The notes under the pieces: generated by a model
Told to the model about the DNA's origin: nothing
The model's database searches: none
What the model saw: the letters and a program-made list of their open reading frames with translations, nothing else
Translations under genes and position numbers: made by a program
Shown: piece after piece, positions 49,159-63,500 of the stretch
Numbering within the stretch: position 1 is the first letter of the stretch
Layout of the letters: the number at the start of each line of letters is the position of its first letter
NCBI GenBank assembly: GCA_963556195.1
Contig: CAUVYP010001208.1
Location: 1-64,000, forward strand
DNA length: 64,000 nucleotides
Source of the DNA: Sepiola atlantica
Lineage: Eukaryota > Mollusca > Cephalopoda > Sepiida > Sepiolidae
Direction: 5' to 3'

Positions 49159-51759
49159 CAAAATTTAGCGCGTTTTAAAGTTGATATCGCTTTTGTTTAT
49201 AACTTCCACATTTATTCGAATTGTGCAACGAAACTTTGCACAGATTAGCGGAGTCACATGTTCTACTGAAGTACCAAGTTTCAGAAGTGCAGCTCTTGTA
49301 CTGCCGGAGATATGTCGATACAAACTGAATACGCAAAACATCAACAAAATTTAGCGCGTTTTAAAGTTGATATCGCTTTTGTTTATAACTTCCACATTTA
49401 TTCGAATTGTGCAACGAAACTTTGCACAGATTAGCGGAGTCACATTTTCTACTGAAGTACTAAGTTTCAGAAGTGCAGCTCTTGTACTGCCGGAGATATG
49501 TCGATACAAACTGAATACGCAAAACATCGACAAAATTCAGCGCGTTTTAAAGTTGATATCGCTTTTGTTTATAACTTCCACATTTATTCGAATTGTGCAA
49601 CGAAACTTTGCACAGATTAGCGGAGTCACATTTTCTACTGAAGTACCAAGTTTCAGAAGTGCAGCTCTTGTACTGCCGGAGATATGTCGATACAAACTGA
49701 ATACGCAAAACATCAACAAAATTTAGCGCGTTTTAAAGTTGATATCGCTTTTGTTTATAAATTCCACATTTATTCGAATTGTGCAACGAAACTTTGTAGA
49801 CAGTCGCGGATAGGCCTTTTCTACTGAAGTACCAAGTTTCAGAAGTGCAGCTCTTGTACTGCCGGAGATATGTCGATACAAACTGAATACGCAAAACATC
49901 AACAAAATTTAGCGCGTTTTAAAGTTGATATCGCTTTTGTTTATAACTTCCACATTTATTCGAATTGTGCAACGAAACTTTGAAGACCGTCGCGGAGACA
50001 CACGTTCTACTGAAGTACCAAGTTTCAGAAGTGCAGCTCTTGTACCGCCGGAGATATGTCGATACAAACTGAATACGCAAACTATCAACAAAATTTAGTG
50101 CGATTTAAAGTTGATATCGCTTTTGTTTATAACTTCACCATTCTTTAGAATTGTGCAACGAAACTTTGAAGAGATAAGCGGAGTCACATGCTCTACTGAA
50201 GTACTAAGTTTCAGAAGTGCAGCTCTTTTACTGCCGGAGATATGTCGATACAAACTGAATACGCAAAACATCGACAAAATTCAGCGCGTTTTAAAGTTGA
50301 TATCGCTTTTGTTTATAACTTCCACATTTATTCGAATTGTGCAACGAAACTTTGCACAGATTAGCGGAGTCACATTTTCTACTGAAGTACTAAGTTTCAG
50401 AAGTGCAGCTCTTGTACTGCCGGAGATATGTCGATACAAACTGAATACGCAAAACATCGACAAAATTTATCGCGTTTTAAAGTTGATATCGCTTTTGTTT
50501 ATAACTTCCACATTTATTCGAATTGTGCAACGAAACTTTGCACAGATTAGCGGAGTCACATGTTCTACTGAAGTACTAAGTTTCAGAAGTGCAGCTCTTG
50601 TACTGCCGGAGATATGTCGATACAAACTGAATACGCAAAACATCAACAAAATTTAGCGCGTTTTAAAGTTGATATCGCTTTTGTTTATAACTTCCACATT
50701 TATTCGAATTGTGCAACGAAACTTTGCAGACAGTCGCGGATAGGCCTTTTCTACTGAAGTACCAAGTTTCAGAAGTGCAGCTCTTGTACTGCCGGAGATA
50801 TGTCGATACAAACTGAATACGCAAAACATCAACAAAATTTAGCGCGTTTTAAAGTTGATATCGCTTTTGTTTATAACTTCCACATTTATTCGAATTGTGC
50901 AACGAAACTTTGCACAGATTAGCGTATTCACATTTTACTACTGAAGTACCAAGTTTCAGAAGTGCAGCTCTTGTACTGCCGGAGATATGTCGATACAAAC
51001 TGAATACGCAAAACATCAACAAAATTTAGCCCGTTTTAAAGTTGATATCGCTTTTGTTTATAACTTCCACATTTATTCGAATTGTGCAACGAAACTTTGC
51101 AGACAGTCGCGGAGGCACATTTTCTACTGAAGTACCAAGTTTCAGAAGTGCAGCTCTTTTACTGCCGGAGATATGTCGATACAAACTGAATACGCAAAAC
51201 ATCAACAAAATTTAGCGCGTTTTAAAGTTGATATCGCTTTTGTTTATAACTTCCACATTTATTCGAATTGTGCAACGAAACTTTGCACAGATTAGCGGAG
51301 TCACATGTTCTACTGAAGTACCAAGTTTCAGAAGTGCAGCTCTTGTACTGCCGGAGATATGTCGATACAAACTGAATACGCAAAACATCAACAAAATTTA
51401 GCGCGTTTTAAAGTTGATATCGCTTTTGTTTATAACTTCCACATTTATTCGAATTGTGCAACGAAACTTTGCACAGATTAGCGGAGTCACATTTTCTACT
51501 GAAGTACTAAGTTTCAGAAGTGCAGCTCTTGTACTGCCGGAGATATGTCGATACAAATTGAATACGCAAACTATCAACAAAATTTAGTGCGATTTAAAGT
51601 TGATATCGCTTTTATAACTTCACCATTCTTTAGAATTGTGCAACGAAACTTTGCAGAGTTAAGCGGAGTCACATGCTCTACTGAAGTACCAAGTTTCAGA
51701 AGTGCAGCTCTTTTACTGCCGGAGATATGTCGATACAAACTGAATACGCAAAACATCAA
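49159..51759 (+). repeat. Block M2a: copy of 12670-15271 (offset 36489, then 36488)
   Basis: The order of monomers is identical to the left copy, including the rare 'gaagaccgtcgcggag' E and 'ctttgaagag' F' monomers, 'gcgtattcacattttactactg' (50919) and the 182-bp F' monomer (51578-51759). Differences seen are c to a at 49761 ('tataaattcc'), t to c at 50282 ('aattcagcg'), g to t at 51159, a to t at 51659 ('gagttaag') and one base fewer than the left copy at 14505. The offset drops by one at that last site. Confidence 0.85.
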
Positions 51760-53432
51760 CAAAATTTAGCGCGTTTTAAAGTTGATATCGCTTTTGTTTA
51801 TATAACTTCCACATTTATTCGAATTGTGCAACGAAACTTTGCAGACCGTCGCGGAGACACACGTTCTACTGAAGTACCAAGTTTCAGAAGTGCAGCTCTT
51901 GTACTGCCGGAGATATGTCGATACAAACTGAATACGCAAAACATCAACAAAATTTAGCGCGTTTTAAAGTTGATATCGCTTTTGTTTATAACTTCCACAT
52001 TTATTCGAATTGTGCAACGAAACTTTGCACAGATTAGCGGAGTCACATTTTCTACTGAAGTACCAAGTTTCAGAAGTGCAGCTCGTGTACTGCCGGAGAT
52101 ATGTGGATACAAACTGAATACGCAAAACATCAACAAAATTAAGCGCGTTTGAAAGTTGATATCGCTTTTGTTTATAACTTCCACATTTATTCGAATTGTG
52201 CAACGAAACTTTGCAGACAGTCGCGGAGACACATGTTCTACTGAAGTACCAAGTTTCTGAAGTGCAGCTCTTGTACCGCCGGAGATATGTCGATACAAAC
52301 TGAATACGCAAAACATCAACAAAATTTAGCGCGTTTTAAAGTTGATATCGCTTTTGTTTATAACTTCCACATTTATTCGAATTGTGCAACGAAACTTTGC
52401 AGACCGTCGCGGAGACACACGTTCTACTGAAGTACCAAGTTTCAGAAGTGCAGCTCTTGTACTGCCGGAGATATGTCGATACAAACTGAATACGCAAAAC
52501 ATCAACAAAATTTAGCGCGTTTTAAAGTTGATATCGCTTTTGTTTATAACTTCCACATTTATTCGAATTGTACAACGAAACTTTGCACAGATTAGCGGAG
52601 TCACATTTTTCTACTGAAGTACCAAGTTTCAGAAGTGCAGCTCTTGTACTGCCGGAGATATGTCGATACAAACTGAATACGCAAAACATCAACAAAATTT
52701 AGCCCGTTTTAAAGTTGATATCGCTTTTGTTTATAACTTCCACATTTATTCGAATTGTGCAACGAAACTTTGCAGACAGTCGCGGAGGCACATTTTCTAC
52801 TGAAGTACCAAGTTTCAGAAGTGCAGCTCTTGTACTGCCGGAGATATGTCGATACAAACTGAATACGCAAAACATCAACAAAATTTAGCGCGTTTTAAAG
52901 TTGATATCGCTTTTGTTTATAACTTCCACATTTATTCGAATTGTGCAACGAAACTTTGCACAGATTAGCGGAGTCACATGTTCTACTGAAGTACCAAGTT
53001 TCAGAAGTGCAGCTCTTGTACTGCCGGAGATATGTCGATACAAACTGAATACGCAAAACATCAACAAAATTTAGCGCGTTTTAAAGTTGATATCGCTTTT
53101 GTTTATAACTTCCACATTTATTCGAATTGTGCAACGAAACTTTGCACAGATTAGCGGAGTCACATTTTCTACTGAAGTACTAAGTTTCAGAAGTGCAGCT
53201 CTTGTACTGCCGGAGATATGTCGATACAAATTGAATACGCAAACTATCAACAAAATTTAGTGCGATTTAAAGTTGATATCGCTTTTATAACTTCACCATT
53301 CTTTAGAATTGTGCAACGAAACTTTGCAGAGATAAGCGGAGTCACATGCTCTACTGAAGTACCAAGTTTCAGAAGTGCAGCTCTTTTACTGCCGGAGATA
53401 TGTCGATACAAACTGAATACGCAAAACATCAA
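51760..53432 (+). repeat. 1673-bp insertion relative to the left copy
   Basis: The left copy runs straight from the 182-bp F' monomer (15090-15271) into the E monomer at 15272. Here the extra stretch begins with an E monomer containing 'gtttatataac' (+2; 51797). It continues with an 'aattaagcg' dimer resembling 28668-29039 but with private 'gctcgtgtac', 'tatgtggatac' and 'tttctgaag', and then a 1113-bp unit (52320-53432) that repeats the following 53433 onward. A private 'attgtacaacg' is at 52570. Confidence 0.82.
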
Positions 53433-54545
53433 CAAAATTTAGCGCGTTTTAAAGTTGATATCGCTTTTGTTTATAACTTCCACATTTATTCGAATTGTGC
53501 AACGAAACTTTGCAGACCGTCGCGGAGACACACGTTCTACTGAAGTACCAAGTTTCAGAAGTGCAGCTCTTGTACTGCCGGAGATATGTCGATACAAACT
53601 GAATACGCAAAACATCAACAAAATTTAGCGCGTTTTAAAGTTGATATCGCTTTTGTTTATAACTTCCACATTTATTCGAATTGTGCAACGAAACTTTGCA
53701 CAGATTAGCGGAGTCACATTTTTCTACTGAAGTACCAAGTTTCAGAAGTGCAGCTCTTGTACTGCCGGAGATATGTCGATACAAACTGAATACGCAAAAC
53801 ATCAACAAAATTTAGCCCGTTTTAAAGTTGATATCGCTTTTGTTTATAACTTCCACATTTATTCGAATTGTGCAACGAAACTTTGCAGACAGTCGCGGAG
53901 GCACATTTTCTACTGAAGTACCAAGTTTCAGAAGTGCAGCTCTTGTACTGCCGGAGATATGTCGATACAAACTGAATACGCAAAACATCAACAAAATTTA
54001 GCGCGTTTTAAAGTTGATATCGCTTTTGTTTATAACTTCCACATTTATTCGAATTGTGCAACGAAACTTTGCACAGATTAGCGGAGTCACATGTTCTACT
54101 GAAGTACCAAGTTTCAGAAGTGCAGCTCTTGTACTGCCGGAGATATGTCGATACAAACTGAATACGCAAAACATCAACAAAATTTAGCGCGTTTTAAAGT
54201 TGATATCGCTTTTGTTTATAACTTCCACATTTATTCGAATTGTGCAACGAAACTTTGCACAGATTAGCGGAGTCACATGTTCTACTGAAGTACCAAGTTT
54301 CAGAAGTGCAGCTCTTGTACTGCCGGAGATATGTCGATACAAACTGAATACGCAAAACATCAACAAAATTTAGCGCGTTTTAAAGTTGATATCGCTTTTG
54401 TTTATAACTTCCACATTTATTCGAATTGTGCAACGAAACTTTGCAGACCGTCGCGGAGACACACGTTATACTGAAGTACCAAGTTTCAGAAGTGCAGCTC
54501 TTGTACTGCCGGAGATATGTCGATACAAACTGAATACGCAAAACA
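52320..54545 (+). repeat. 1113-bp tandem pair
   Basis: 52320-53432 matches 53433-54545 at offset 1113 (six monomers minus 3 bases) over E, A with 'cacatttttctactg' (+1; 52603, 53718), C with 'tagcccg', and A monomers. The match fades after about 54177, where the second unit continues with an A monomer and E while the first has the 'gtactaag' monomer and the 182-bp F'. The left copy of this region has a single unit. Confidence 0.75.
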
Positions 54546-57500
54546 TCAACAAAATTTAGCGCGTTTTAAAGTTGATATCGCTTTTGTTTATAACTTCCAC
54601 ATTTATTCGAATTGTGCAACGAAACTTTGCAGACCGTCGCGGAGACACACGTTATACTGAAGTACCAAGTTTCAGAAGTGCAGCTCTTGTACTGCCGGAG
54701 ATATGTCGATACAAACTGAATACGCAAAACATCAACAAAATTTAGCGCGTTTTAAAGTTGATATCGCTTTTGTTTATAACTTCCACATTTATTCGAATTG
54801 TGCAACGAAACTTTGCACAGATTAGCGGAGTCACATTTTCTACTGAAGTACCAAGTTTCAGAAGTGCAGCTCTTGTACTGCCGGAGATATGTCGATACAA
54901 ACTGAATACGCAAAACATCAACAAAATTTAGTGCGTTTGAAAGTTGATATCGCTTTTGTTTATAACTTCCACATTTATTCGAATTGTGCAACGAAACTTT
55001 GCAGACAGTCGCGGAGACACATGTTCTACTGAAGTACCAAGATTCAGAAGTGCAGCTCTTGTACTGCCGGAGATATGTCGATACAAACTGAATACGCAAA
55101 ACATCAACAAAATTTAGCGCGTTTTAAAGTTGATATCGCTTTTGTTTATAACTTCCACATTTATTCGAATTGTGCAACGAAACTTTGCACAGATTAGCGG
55201 AGTCACATGTTCTACTGAAGTACCAAGTCTCAGAAGTGCAGCTCTTGTACTGCCGGAGATATGTCGATACAAACTGAATACGCAAAACATCGACAAAATT
55301 TAGCGCGTTTTAAAGTTGATATCGCTTTTGTTTATAACTTCCACATTTATTCGAATTGTGCAACGAAACTTTGCACAGATTAGCGGAGTCACATGTTCTA
55401 CTGAAGTACTAAGTTTCCGAAGTGCAGCTCTTGTACTGCCGGAGATATGTCGATACAAACTGAATACGCAAAACATCAACAAAATTTAGCGCGTTTTAAA
55501 GTTGATATCGCTTTTGTTTATAACTTCCACATTTATTCGAATTGTGCAACGAAACTTTGCAGACAGTCGCGGATAGGCCTTTTCTCGTGAAGTACCAAGT
55601 TTCAGAAGTGCAGCTCTTGTACTGCCGGAGATATGTCGATACAAACTGAATACGCAAAACATCAACAACATTTTGCGCGTTTTAAAGTTGATATCGCTTT
55701 TGTTTATAACTTCCACATTTATTCGAATTGTGCAACGAAACTTTGCACAGATTAGCGGATTCACATTTTACTACTGAAGTACCAAGTTTCAGAAGTGCAG
55801 CTCTTGTACTGCCGGAGATATGTCGATACAAACTGAATACGCAAAACATCAACAAAATTTAGCGCGTTTTAAAGTTGATATCGCTTTTGTTTATAACTTC
55901 CACATTTATTCGAATTGTGCAACGAAACTTTGCACAGATTAGCGGAGTCACATGTTCTACTGAAGTACCAAGTTTCAGAAGTGCAGCTCTTGTACTGCCG
56001 GAGATATGTCGATACAAACTGAATACGCAAAACATCAACAAAATTTAGCGCGTTTTAAAGTTGATATCGCTTTTGTTTATAACTTCCACATTTATTCGAA
56101 TTGTGCAACGAAACTTTGCACAGATTAGCGGAGTCACATGTTCTACTGAAGTACCAAGTTTCAGAAGTGCAGCTCTTGTACTGCCGGAGATATGTCGATA
56201 CAAACTGAATACGCAAAACATCAACAAAATTTAGCGCGTTTTAAAGTTGATATCGCTTTTGTTTATAACTTCCACATTTATTCGAATTGTGCAACGAAAC
56301 TTTGCAGACCGTCGCGGAGACACACGTTATACTGAAGTACCAAGTTTCAGAAGTGCAGCTCTTGTACTGCCGGAGATATGTCGATACAAACTGAATACGC
56401 AAAACATCAACAAAATTTAGCGCGTTTTAAAGTTGATATCGCTTTTGTTTATAACTTCCACATTTATTCGAATTGTGCAACGAAACTTTGCACAGATTAG
56501 CGGAGTCACATTTTCTACTGAAGTACCAAGTTTCAGAAGTGCAGCTCTTGTACTGCCGGAGATATGTCGATACAAACTGAATACGCAAAACATCAACAAA
56601 ATTTAGCGCGTTTGAAAGTTGATATCGCTTTTGTTTATAACTTCCACATTTATTCGAATTGTGCAACGAAACTTTGCAGACAGTCGCGGAGACACATGTT
56701 CTACTGAAGTACCAAGATTCAGAAGTGCAGCTCTTGTACTGCCGGAGATATGTCGATACAAACTGAATACGCAAAACATCAACAAAATTTAGCGCGTTTT
56801 AAAGTTGATATCGCTTTTGTTTATAACTTCCACATTTATTCGAATTGTGCAACGAAACTTTGCACAGATTAGCGGAGTCACATTTTCTACTGAAGTACCA
56901 AGTTTCAGAAGTGCAGCTCTTGTACTGCCGGAGATATGTCGATACAAACTGAATACGCAAAACATCAACAAAATTTAGTGCGTTTGAAAGTTGATATCGC
57001 TTTTGTTTATAACTTCCACATTTATTCGAATTGTGCAACGAAACTTTGCAGACAGTCGCGGAGACACATGTTCTACTGAAGTACCAAGATTCAGAAGTGC
57101 AGCTCTTGTACTGCCGGAGATATGTCGATACAAACTGAATACGCAAAACATCAACAAAATTTAGCGCGTTTTAAAGTTGATATCGCTTTTGTTTATAACT
57201 TCCACATTTATTCGAATTGTGCAACGAAACTTTGCACAGATTAGCGGAGTCACATGTTCTACTGAAGTACCAAGTCTCAGAAGTGCAGCTCTTGTACTGC
57301 CGGAGATATGTCGATACAAACTGAATACGCAAAACATCGACAAAATTTAGCGCGTTTTAAAGTTGATATCGCTTTTGTTTATAACTTCCACATTTATTCG
57401 AATTGTGCAACGAAACTTTGCACAGATTAGCGGAGTCACATGTTCTACTGAAGTACTAAGTTTCCGAAGTGCAGCTCTTGTACTGCCGGAGATATGTCGA

Positions 57501-60500
57501 TACAAACTGAATACGCAAAACATCAACAAAATTTAGCGCGTTTTAAAGTTGATATCGCTTTTGTTTATAACTTCCACATTTATTCGAATTGTGCAACGAA
57601 ACTTTGCAGACAGTCGCGGATAGGCCTTTTCTCGTGAAGTACCAAGTTTCAGAAGTGCAGCTCTTGTACTGCCGGAGATATGTCGATACAAACTGAATAC
57701 GCAAAACATCAACAACATTTTGCGCGTTTTAAAGTTGATATCGCTTTTGTTTATAACTTCCACATTTATTCGAATTGTGCAACGAAACTTTGCACAGATT
57801 AGCGGATTCACATTTTACTACTGAAGTACCAAGTTTCAGAAGTGCAGCTCTTGTACTGCCGGAGATATGTCGATACAAACTGAATACGCAAAACATCAAC
57901 AAAATTTAGCGCGTTTTAAAGTTGATATCGCTTTTGTTTATAACTTCCACATTTATTCGAATTGTGCAACGAAACTTTGCACAGATTAGCGGAGTCACAT
58001 GTTCTACTGAAGTACCAAGTTTCAGAAGTGCAGCTCTTGTACTGCCGGAGATATGTCGATACAAACTGAATACGCAAAACATCAACAAAATTTAGCGCGT
58101 TTTAAAGTTGATATCGCTTTTGTTTATAACTTCCACATTTATTCGAATTGTGCAACGAAACTTTGCACAGATTAGCGGAGTCACATGTTCTACTGAAGTA
58201 CCAAGTTTCAGAAGTGCAGCTCTTGTACTGCCGGAGATATGTCGATACAAACTGAATACGCAAAACATCAACAAAATTTAGCGCGTTTTAAAGTTGATAT
58301 CGCTTTTGTTTATAACTTCCACATTTATTCGAATTGTGCAACGAAACTTTGCAGACCGTCGCGGAGACACACGTTATACTGAAGTACCAAGTTTCAGAAG
58401 TGCAGCTCTTGTACTGCCGGAGATATGTCGATACAAACTGAATACGCAAAACATCAACAAAATTTAGCGCGTTTTAAAGTTGATATCGCTTTTGTTTATA
58501 ACTTCCACATTTATTCGAATTGTGCAACGAAACTTTGCACAGATTAGCGGAGTCACATTTTCTACTGAAGTACCAAGTTTCAGAAGTGCAGCTCTTGTAC
58601 TGCCGGAGATATGTCGATACAAACTGAATACGCAAAACATCAACAAAATTTAGCGCGTTTGAAAGTTGATATCGCTTTTGTTTATAACTTCCACATTTAT
58701 TCGAATTGTGCAACGAAACTTTGCAGACAGTCGCGGAGACACATGTTCTACTGAAGTACCAAGATTCAGAAGTGCAGCTCTTGTACTGCCGGAGATATGT
58801 CGATACAAACTGAATACGCAAAACATCAACAAAATTTAGCGCGTTTTAAAGTTGATATCGCTTTTGTTTATAACTTCCACATTTATTCGAATTGTGCAAC
58901 GAAACTTTGCACAGATTAGCGGAGTCACATGTTCTACTGAAGTACCAAGTCTCAGAAGTGCAGCTCTTGTACTGCCGGAGATATGTCGATACAAACTGAA
59001 TACGCAAAACATCAACAAAATTTAGCGCGTTTTAAAGTTGATATCGCTTTTGTTTATAACTTCCACATTTATTCGAATTGTGCAACGAAACTTTGTAGAC
59101 AGTCGCGGATAGGCCTTTTCTACTGAAGTACCAAGTTTCAGAAGTGCAGCTCTTGTACTGCCGGAGATATGTCGATACAAACTGAATACGCAAAACATCA
59201 ACAAAATTTAGCGCGTTTTAAAGTTGATATCGCTTTTGTTTATAACTTCCACAATTATTCGAATTGTGAAACGAAACTTTGCAGACCGTCGCGGAGACAC
59301 ACGTTCTACTGAAGTACCAAGTTTCAGAAGTGCAGCTCTTGTACTGCCGGAGATATGTCGATACAAACTGAATACGCAAAACATCAACAAAATTTAGCGC
59401 GTTTTAAAGTTGATATCGCTTTTGTTTATAACTTCCACATTTATTCGAATTGTGCAACGAAACTTTGCACAGATTAGCGGAGTCACATTTTCTACTGAAG
59501 TACCAAGTTTCAGAAGTGCAGCTCTTGTACTGCCGGAGATATGTCGATACAAACTGAATACGCAAAACATCAACAAAATTTAGCGCGTTTGAAAGTTGAT
59601 ATCGCTTTTGTTTATAACTTCCACATTTATTCGAATTGTGCAACGAAACTTTGCAGACAGTCGCGGATAGGCCTTTTCTACTGAAGTACCAAGTTTCAGA
59701 AGTGCAGCTCTTGTACTGCCGGAGATATGTCGATACAAACTGAATACGCAAAACATCAACAAAATTTATCGCGTTTTAAAGTTGATATCGCTTTTGTTTA
59801 TAACTTCCACATTTATTCGAATTGTGCAACGAAACTTTGCACAGATTAGCGTATTCACATTTTACTACTGAAGTACCAAGTTTCAGAAGTGCAGCTCTTG
59901 TACTGCCGGAGATATGTCGATACAAACTGAATACGCAAAACATCAACAAAATTTAGCCCGTTTTAAAGTTGATATCGCTTTTGTTTATAACTTCCACATT
60001 TATTCGAATTGTGCAACGAAACTTTGCAGACAGTCGCGGAGGCACATTTTCTACTGAAGTACCAAGTTTCAGAAGTGCAGCTCTTGTACTGCCGGAGATA
60101 TGTCGATACAAACTGAATACGCAAAACATCAACAAAATTTAGCGCGTTTTAAAGTTGATATCGCTTTTGTTTATAACTTCCACATTTATTCGAATTGTGC
60201 AACGAAACATTGCACAGATTAGCGGAGTCACATGTTCTACTGAAGTACCAAGTTTCAGAAGTGCAGCTCTTGTACTGCCGGAGATATGTCGATACAAACT
60301 GAATACGCAAAACATCAACAAAATTTAGCGCGTTTTAAAGTTGATATCGCTTTTGTTTATAACTTCCACATTTATTCGAATTGTGCAACGAAACTTTGCA
60401 CAGATTAGCGGAGTCACATTTTCTACTGAAGTACCAAGTTTCAGAAGTGCAGCTCTTGTACTGCCGGAGATATGTCGATACAAACTGAATACGCAAAACA

Positions 60501-63500
60501 TCGACAAAATTTAGCGCGTTTTAAAGTTGATATCGCTTTTGTTTATAACTTCCACATTTATTCGAATTGTGCAACGAAACTTTGCACAGATTAGCGGAGT
60601 CACATGTTCTACTGAAGTACCAAGTTTCAGAAGTGCAGCTCTTGTACTGCCGGAGATATGTCGATACAAACTGAATACGCAAAACATCAACAAAATTTAG
60701 CGCGTTTTAAAGTTGATATCGCTTTTGTTTATAACTTCCACATTTATTCGAATTGTGCAACGAAACTTTGCAGACCGTCGCGGAGACACACGTTATACTG
60801 AAGTACCAAGTTTCAGAAGTGCAGCTCTTGTACTGCCGGAGATATGTCGATACAAACTGAATACGCAAAACATCAACAAAATTTAGCGCGTTTTAAAGTT
60901 GATATCGCTTTTGTTTATAACTTCCACATTTATTCGAATTGTGCAACGAAACTTTGCACAGATTAGCGGAGTCACATTTTCTACTGAAGTACCAAGTTTC
61001 AGAAGTGCAGCTCTTGTACTGCCGGAGATATGTCGATACAAACTGAATACGCAAAACATCAACAAAATTAAGCGCGTTTGAAAGTTGATATCGCTTTTGT
61101 TTATAACTTCCACATTTATTCGAATTGTGCAACGAAACTTTGCAGACAGTCGCGGAGACACATGTTCTACTGAAGTACCAAGTTTCAGAAGTGCAGCTCT
61201 TGTACCGCCGGAGATATGTCGATACAAACTGAATACGCAAAACATCAACAAAATTTAGCGCGTTTTAAAGTTGATATCGCTTTTGTTTATAACTTCCACA
61301 TTTATTCGAATTGTGCAACGAAACTTTGCACAGATTAGCGGAGTCACATGTTCTACTGAAGTACCAAGTTTCAGAAGTGCAGCTCTTGTACTGCCGGAGA
61401 TATGTCGATACAAACTGAATACGCAAAACATCAACAAAATTTAGCGCGTTTTAAAGTTGATATCGCTTTTGTTTATAACTTCCACATTTATTCGAATTGT
61501 GCAACGAAACTTTGCACAGATTAGCGGAGTCACATGTTCTACTGAAGTACCAAGTTTCAGAAGTGCAGCTCTTGTACTGCCGGAGATATGTCGATACAAA
61601 CTGAATACGCAAAACATCAACAAAATTTAGCGCGTTTTAAAGTTGATATCGCTTTTGTTTATAACTTCCACATTTATTCGAATTGTGCAACGAAACTTTG
61701 CAGACAGTCGCGGAGTCACATGTTCTACTGAAGTACCAAGTTTCAGAAGTGCAGCTCTTGTACTGCCGGAGATATGTCGATACAAATTGAATACGCAAAC
61801 TATCAACAAAATTTAGTGCGATTTAAAGTTGATATCGCTTTTGTTTATAACTTCACCATTCTTTAGAATTGTGCAACGAAACTTTGCAGAGATAAGCGGA
61901 GTCACATGCTCTACTGAAGTACCAAGTTTCAGAAGTGCAGCTCTTTTACTGCCGGAGATATGTCGATACAAACTGAATACGCAAAACATCGACAAAATTT
62001 AGCGCGTTTTAAAGTTGATATCGCTTTTGTTTATAACTTCCACATTTATTCGAATTGTGCAACGAAACTTTGCACAGATTAGCGGAGTCACATTTTCTAC
62101 TGAAGTACTAAGTTTCAGAAGTGCAGCTCTTGTACTGCCGGAGATATGTCGATACAAACTGAATACGCAAAACATCGACAAAATTTAGCGCGTTTTAAAG
62201 TTGATATCGCTTTTGTTTATAACTTCCACATTTATTCGAATTGTGCAACGAAACTTTGCACAGATTAGCGGAGTCACATTTTCTACTGAAGTACCAAGTT
62301 TCAGAAGTGCAGCTCTTGTACTGCCGGAGATATGTCGATACAAACTGAATACGCAAAACATCAACAAAATTTAGCGCGTTTTAAAGTTGATATCGCTTTT
62401 GTTTATAACTTCCACATTTATTCGAATTGTGCAACGAAACTTTGTAGACAGTCGCGGATAGGCCTTTTCTACTGAAGTACCAAGTTTCAGAAGTGCAGCT
62501 CTTGTACTGCCGGAGATATGTCGATACAAACTGAATACGCAAAACATCAACAAAATTTAGCGCGTTTTAAAGTTGATATCGCTTTTGTTTATAACTTCCA
62601 CATTTATTCGAATTGTGCAACGAAACTTTGCAGACCGTCGCGGAGACACACGTTCTACTGAAGTACCAAGTTTCAGAAGTGCAGCTCTTGTACTGCCGGA
62701 GATATGTCGATACAAACTGAATACGCAAAACATCAACAAAATTTAGCGCGTTTTAAAGTTGATATCGCTTTTGTTTATAACTTCCACATTTATTCGAATT
62801 GTGCAACGAAACTTTGCACAGATTAGCGGAGTCACATTTTCTGCTGAAGTACCAAGTTTCAGAAGTGCAGCTCTTGTACTGCCGGAGATATGTCGATACA
62901 AACTGAATACGCAAAACATCAACAAAATTAAGCGCGTTTGAAAGTTGATATCGCTTTTGTTTATAACTTCCACATTTATTCGAATTGTGCAACGAAACTT
63001 TGCAGACAGTCGCGGAGACACATGTTCTACTGAAGTACCAAGTTTCAGAAGTGCAGCTCTTGTACTGCCGGAGATATGTCGATACAAACTGAATACGCAA
63101 AACATCAACAAAATTTAGCGCGTTTTAAAGTTGATATCGCTTTTGTTTATAACTTCCACATTTATTCGAATTGTGCAACGAAACTTTGCACAGATTAGCG
63201 GAGTCACATGTTCTACTGAAGTACCAAGTTTCAGAAGTGCAGCTCTTGTACTGCCGGAGATATGTCGATACAAACTGAATACGCAAAACATCAACAAAAT
63301 TTAGCGCGTTTTAAAGTTGATATCGCTTTTGTTTATAACTTCCACATTTATTCGAATTGTGCAACGAAACTTTGCACAGATTAGCGGAGTCACATGTTCT
63401 ACTGAAGTACCAAGTTTCAGAAGTGCAGCTCTTGTACTGCCGGAGATATGTCGATACAAACTGAATACGCAAACTATCAACAAAATTTAGTGCGATTTAA

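Noticed and set aside
50111..50656. 181-codon + strand open frame spanning three monomers
   Set aside because: It arises only because 'ttcag' and 'tttat' replace 'tttag' at two adjacent boundaries. The content is the same satellite in another frame, and the left copy at 13.6-14.2 kb is interrupted by a stop.
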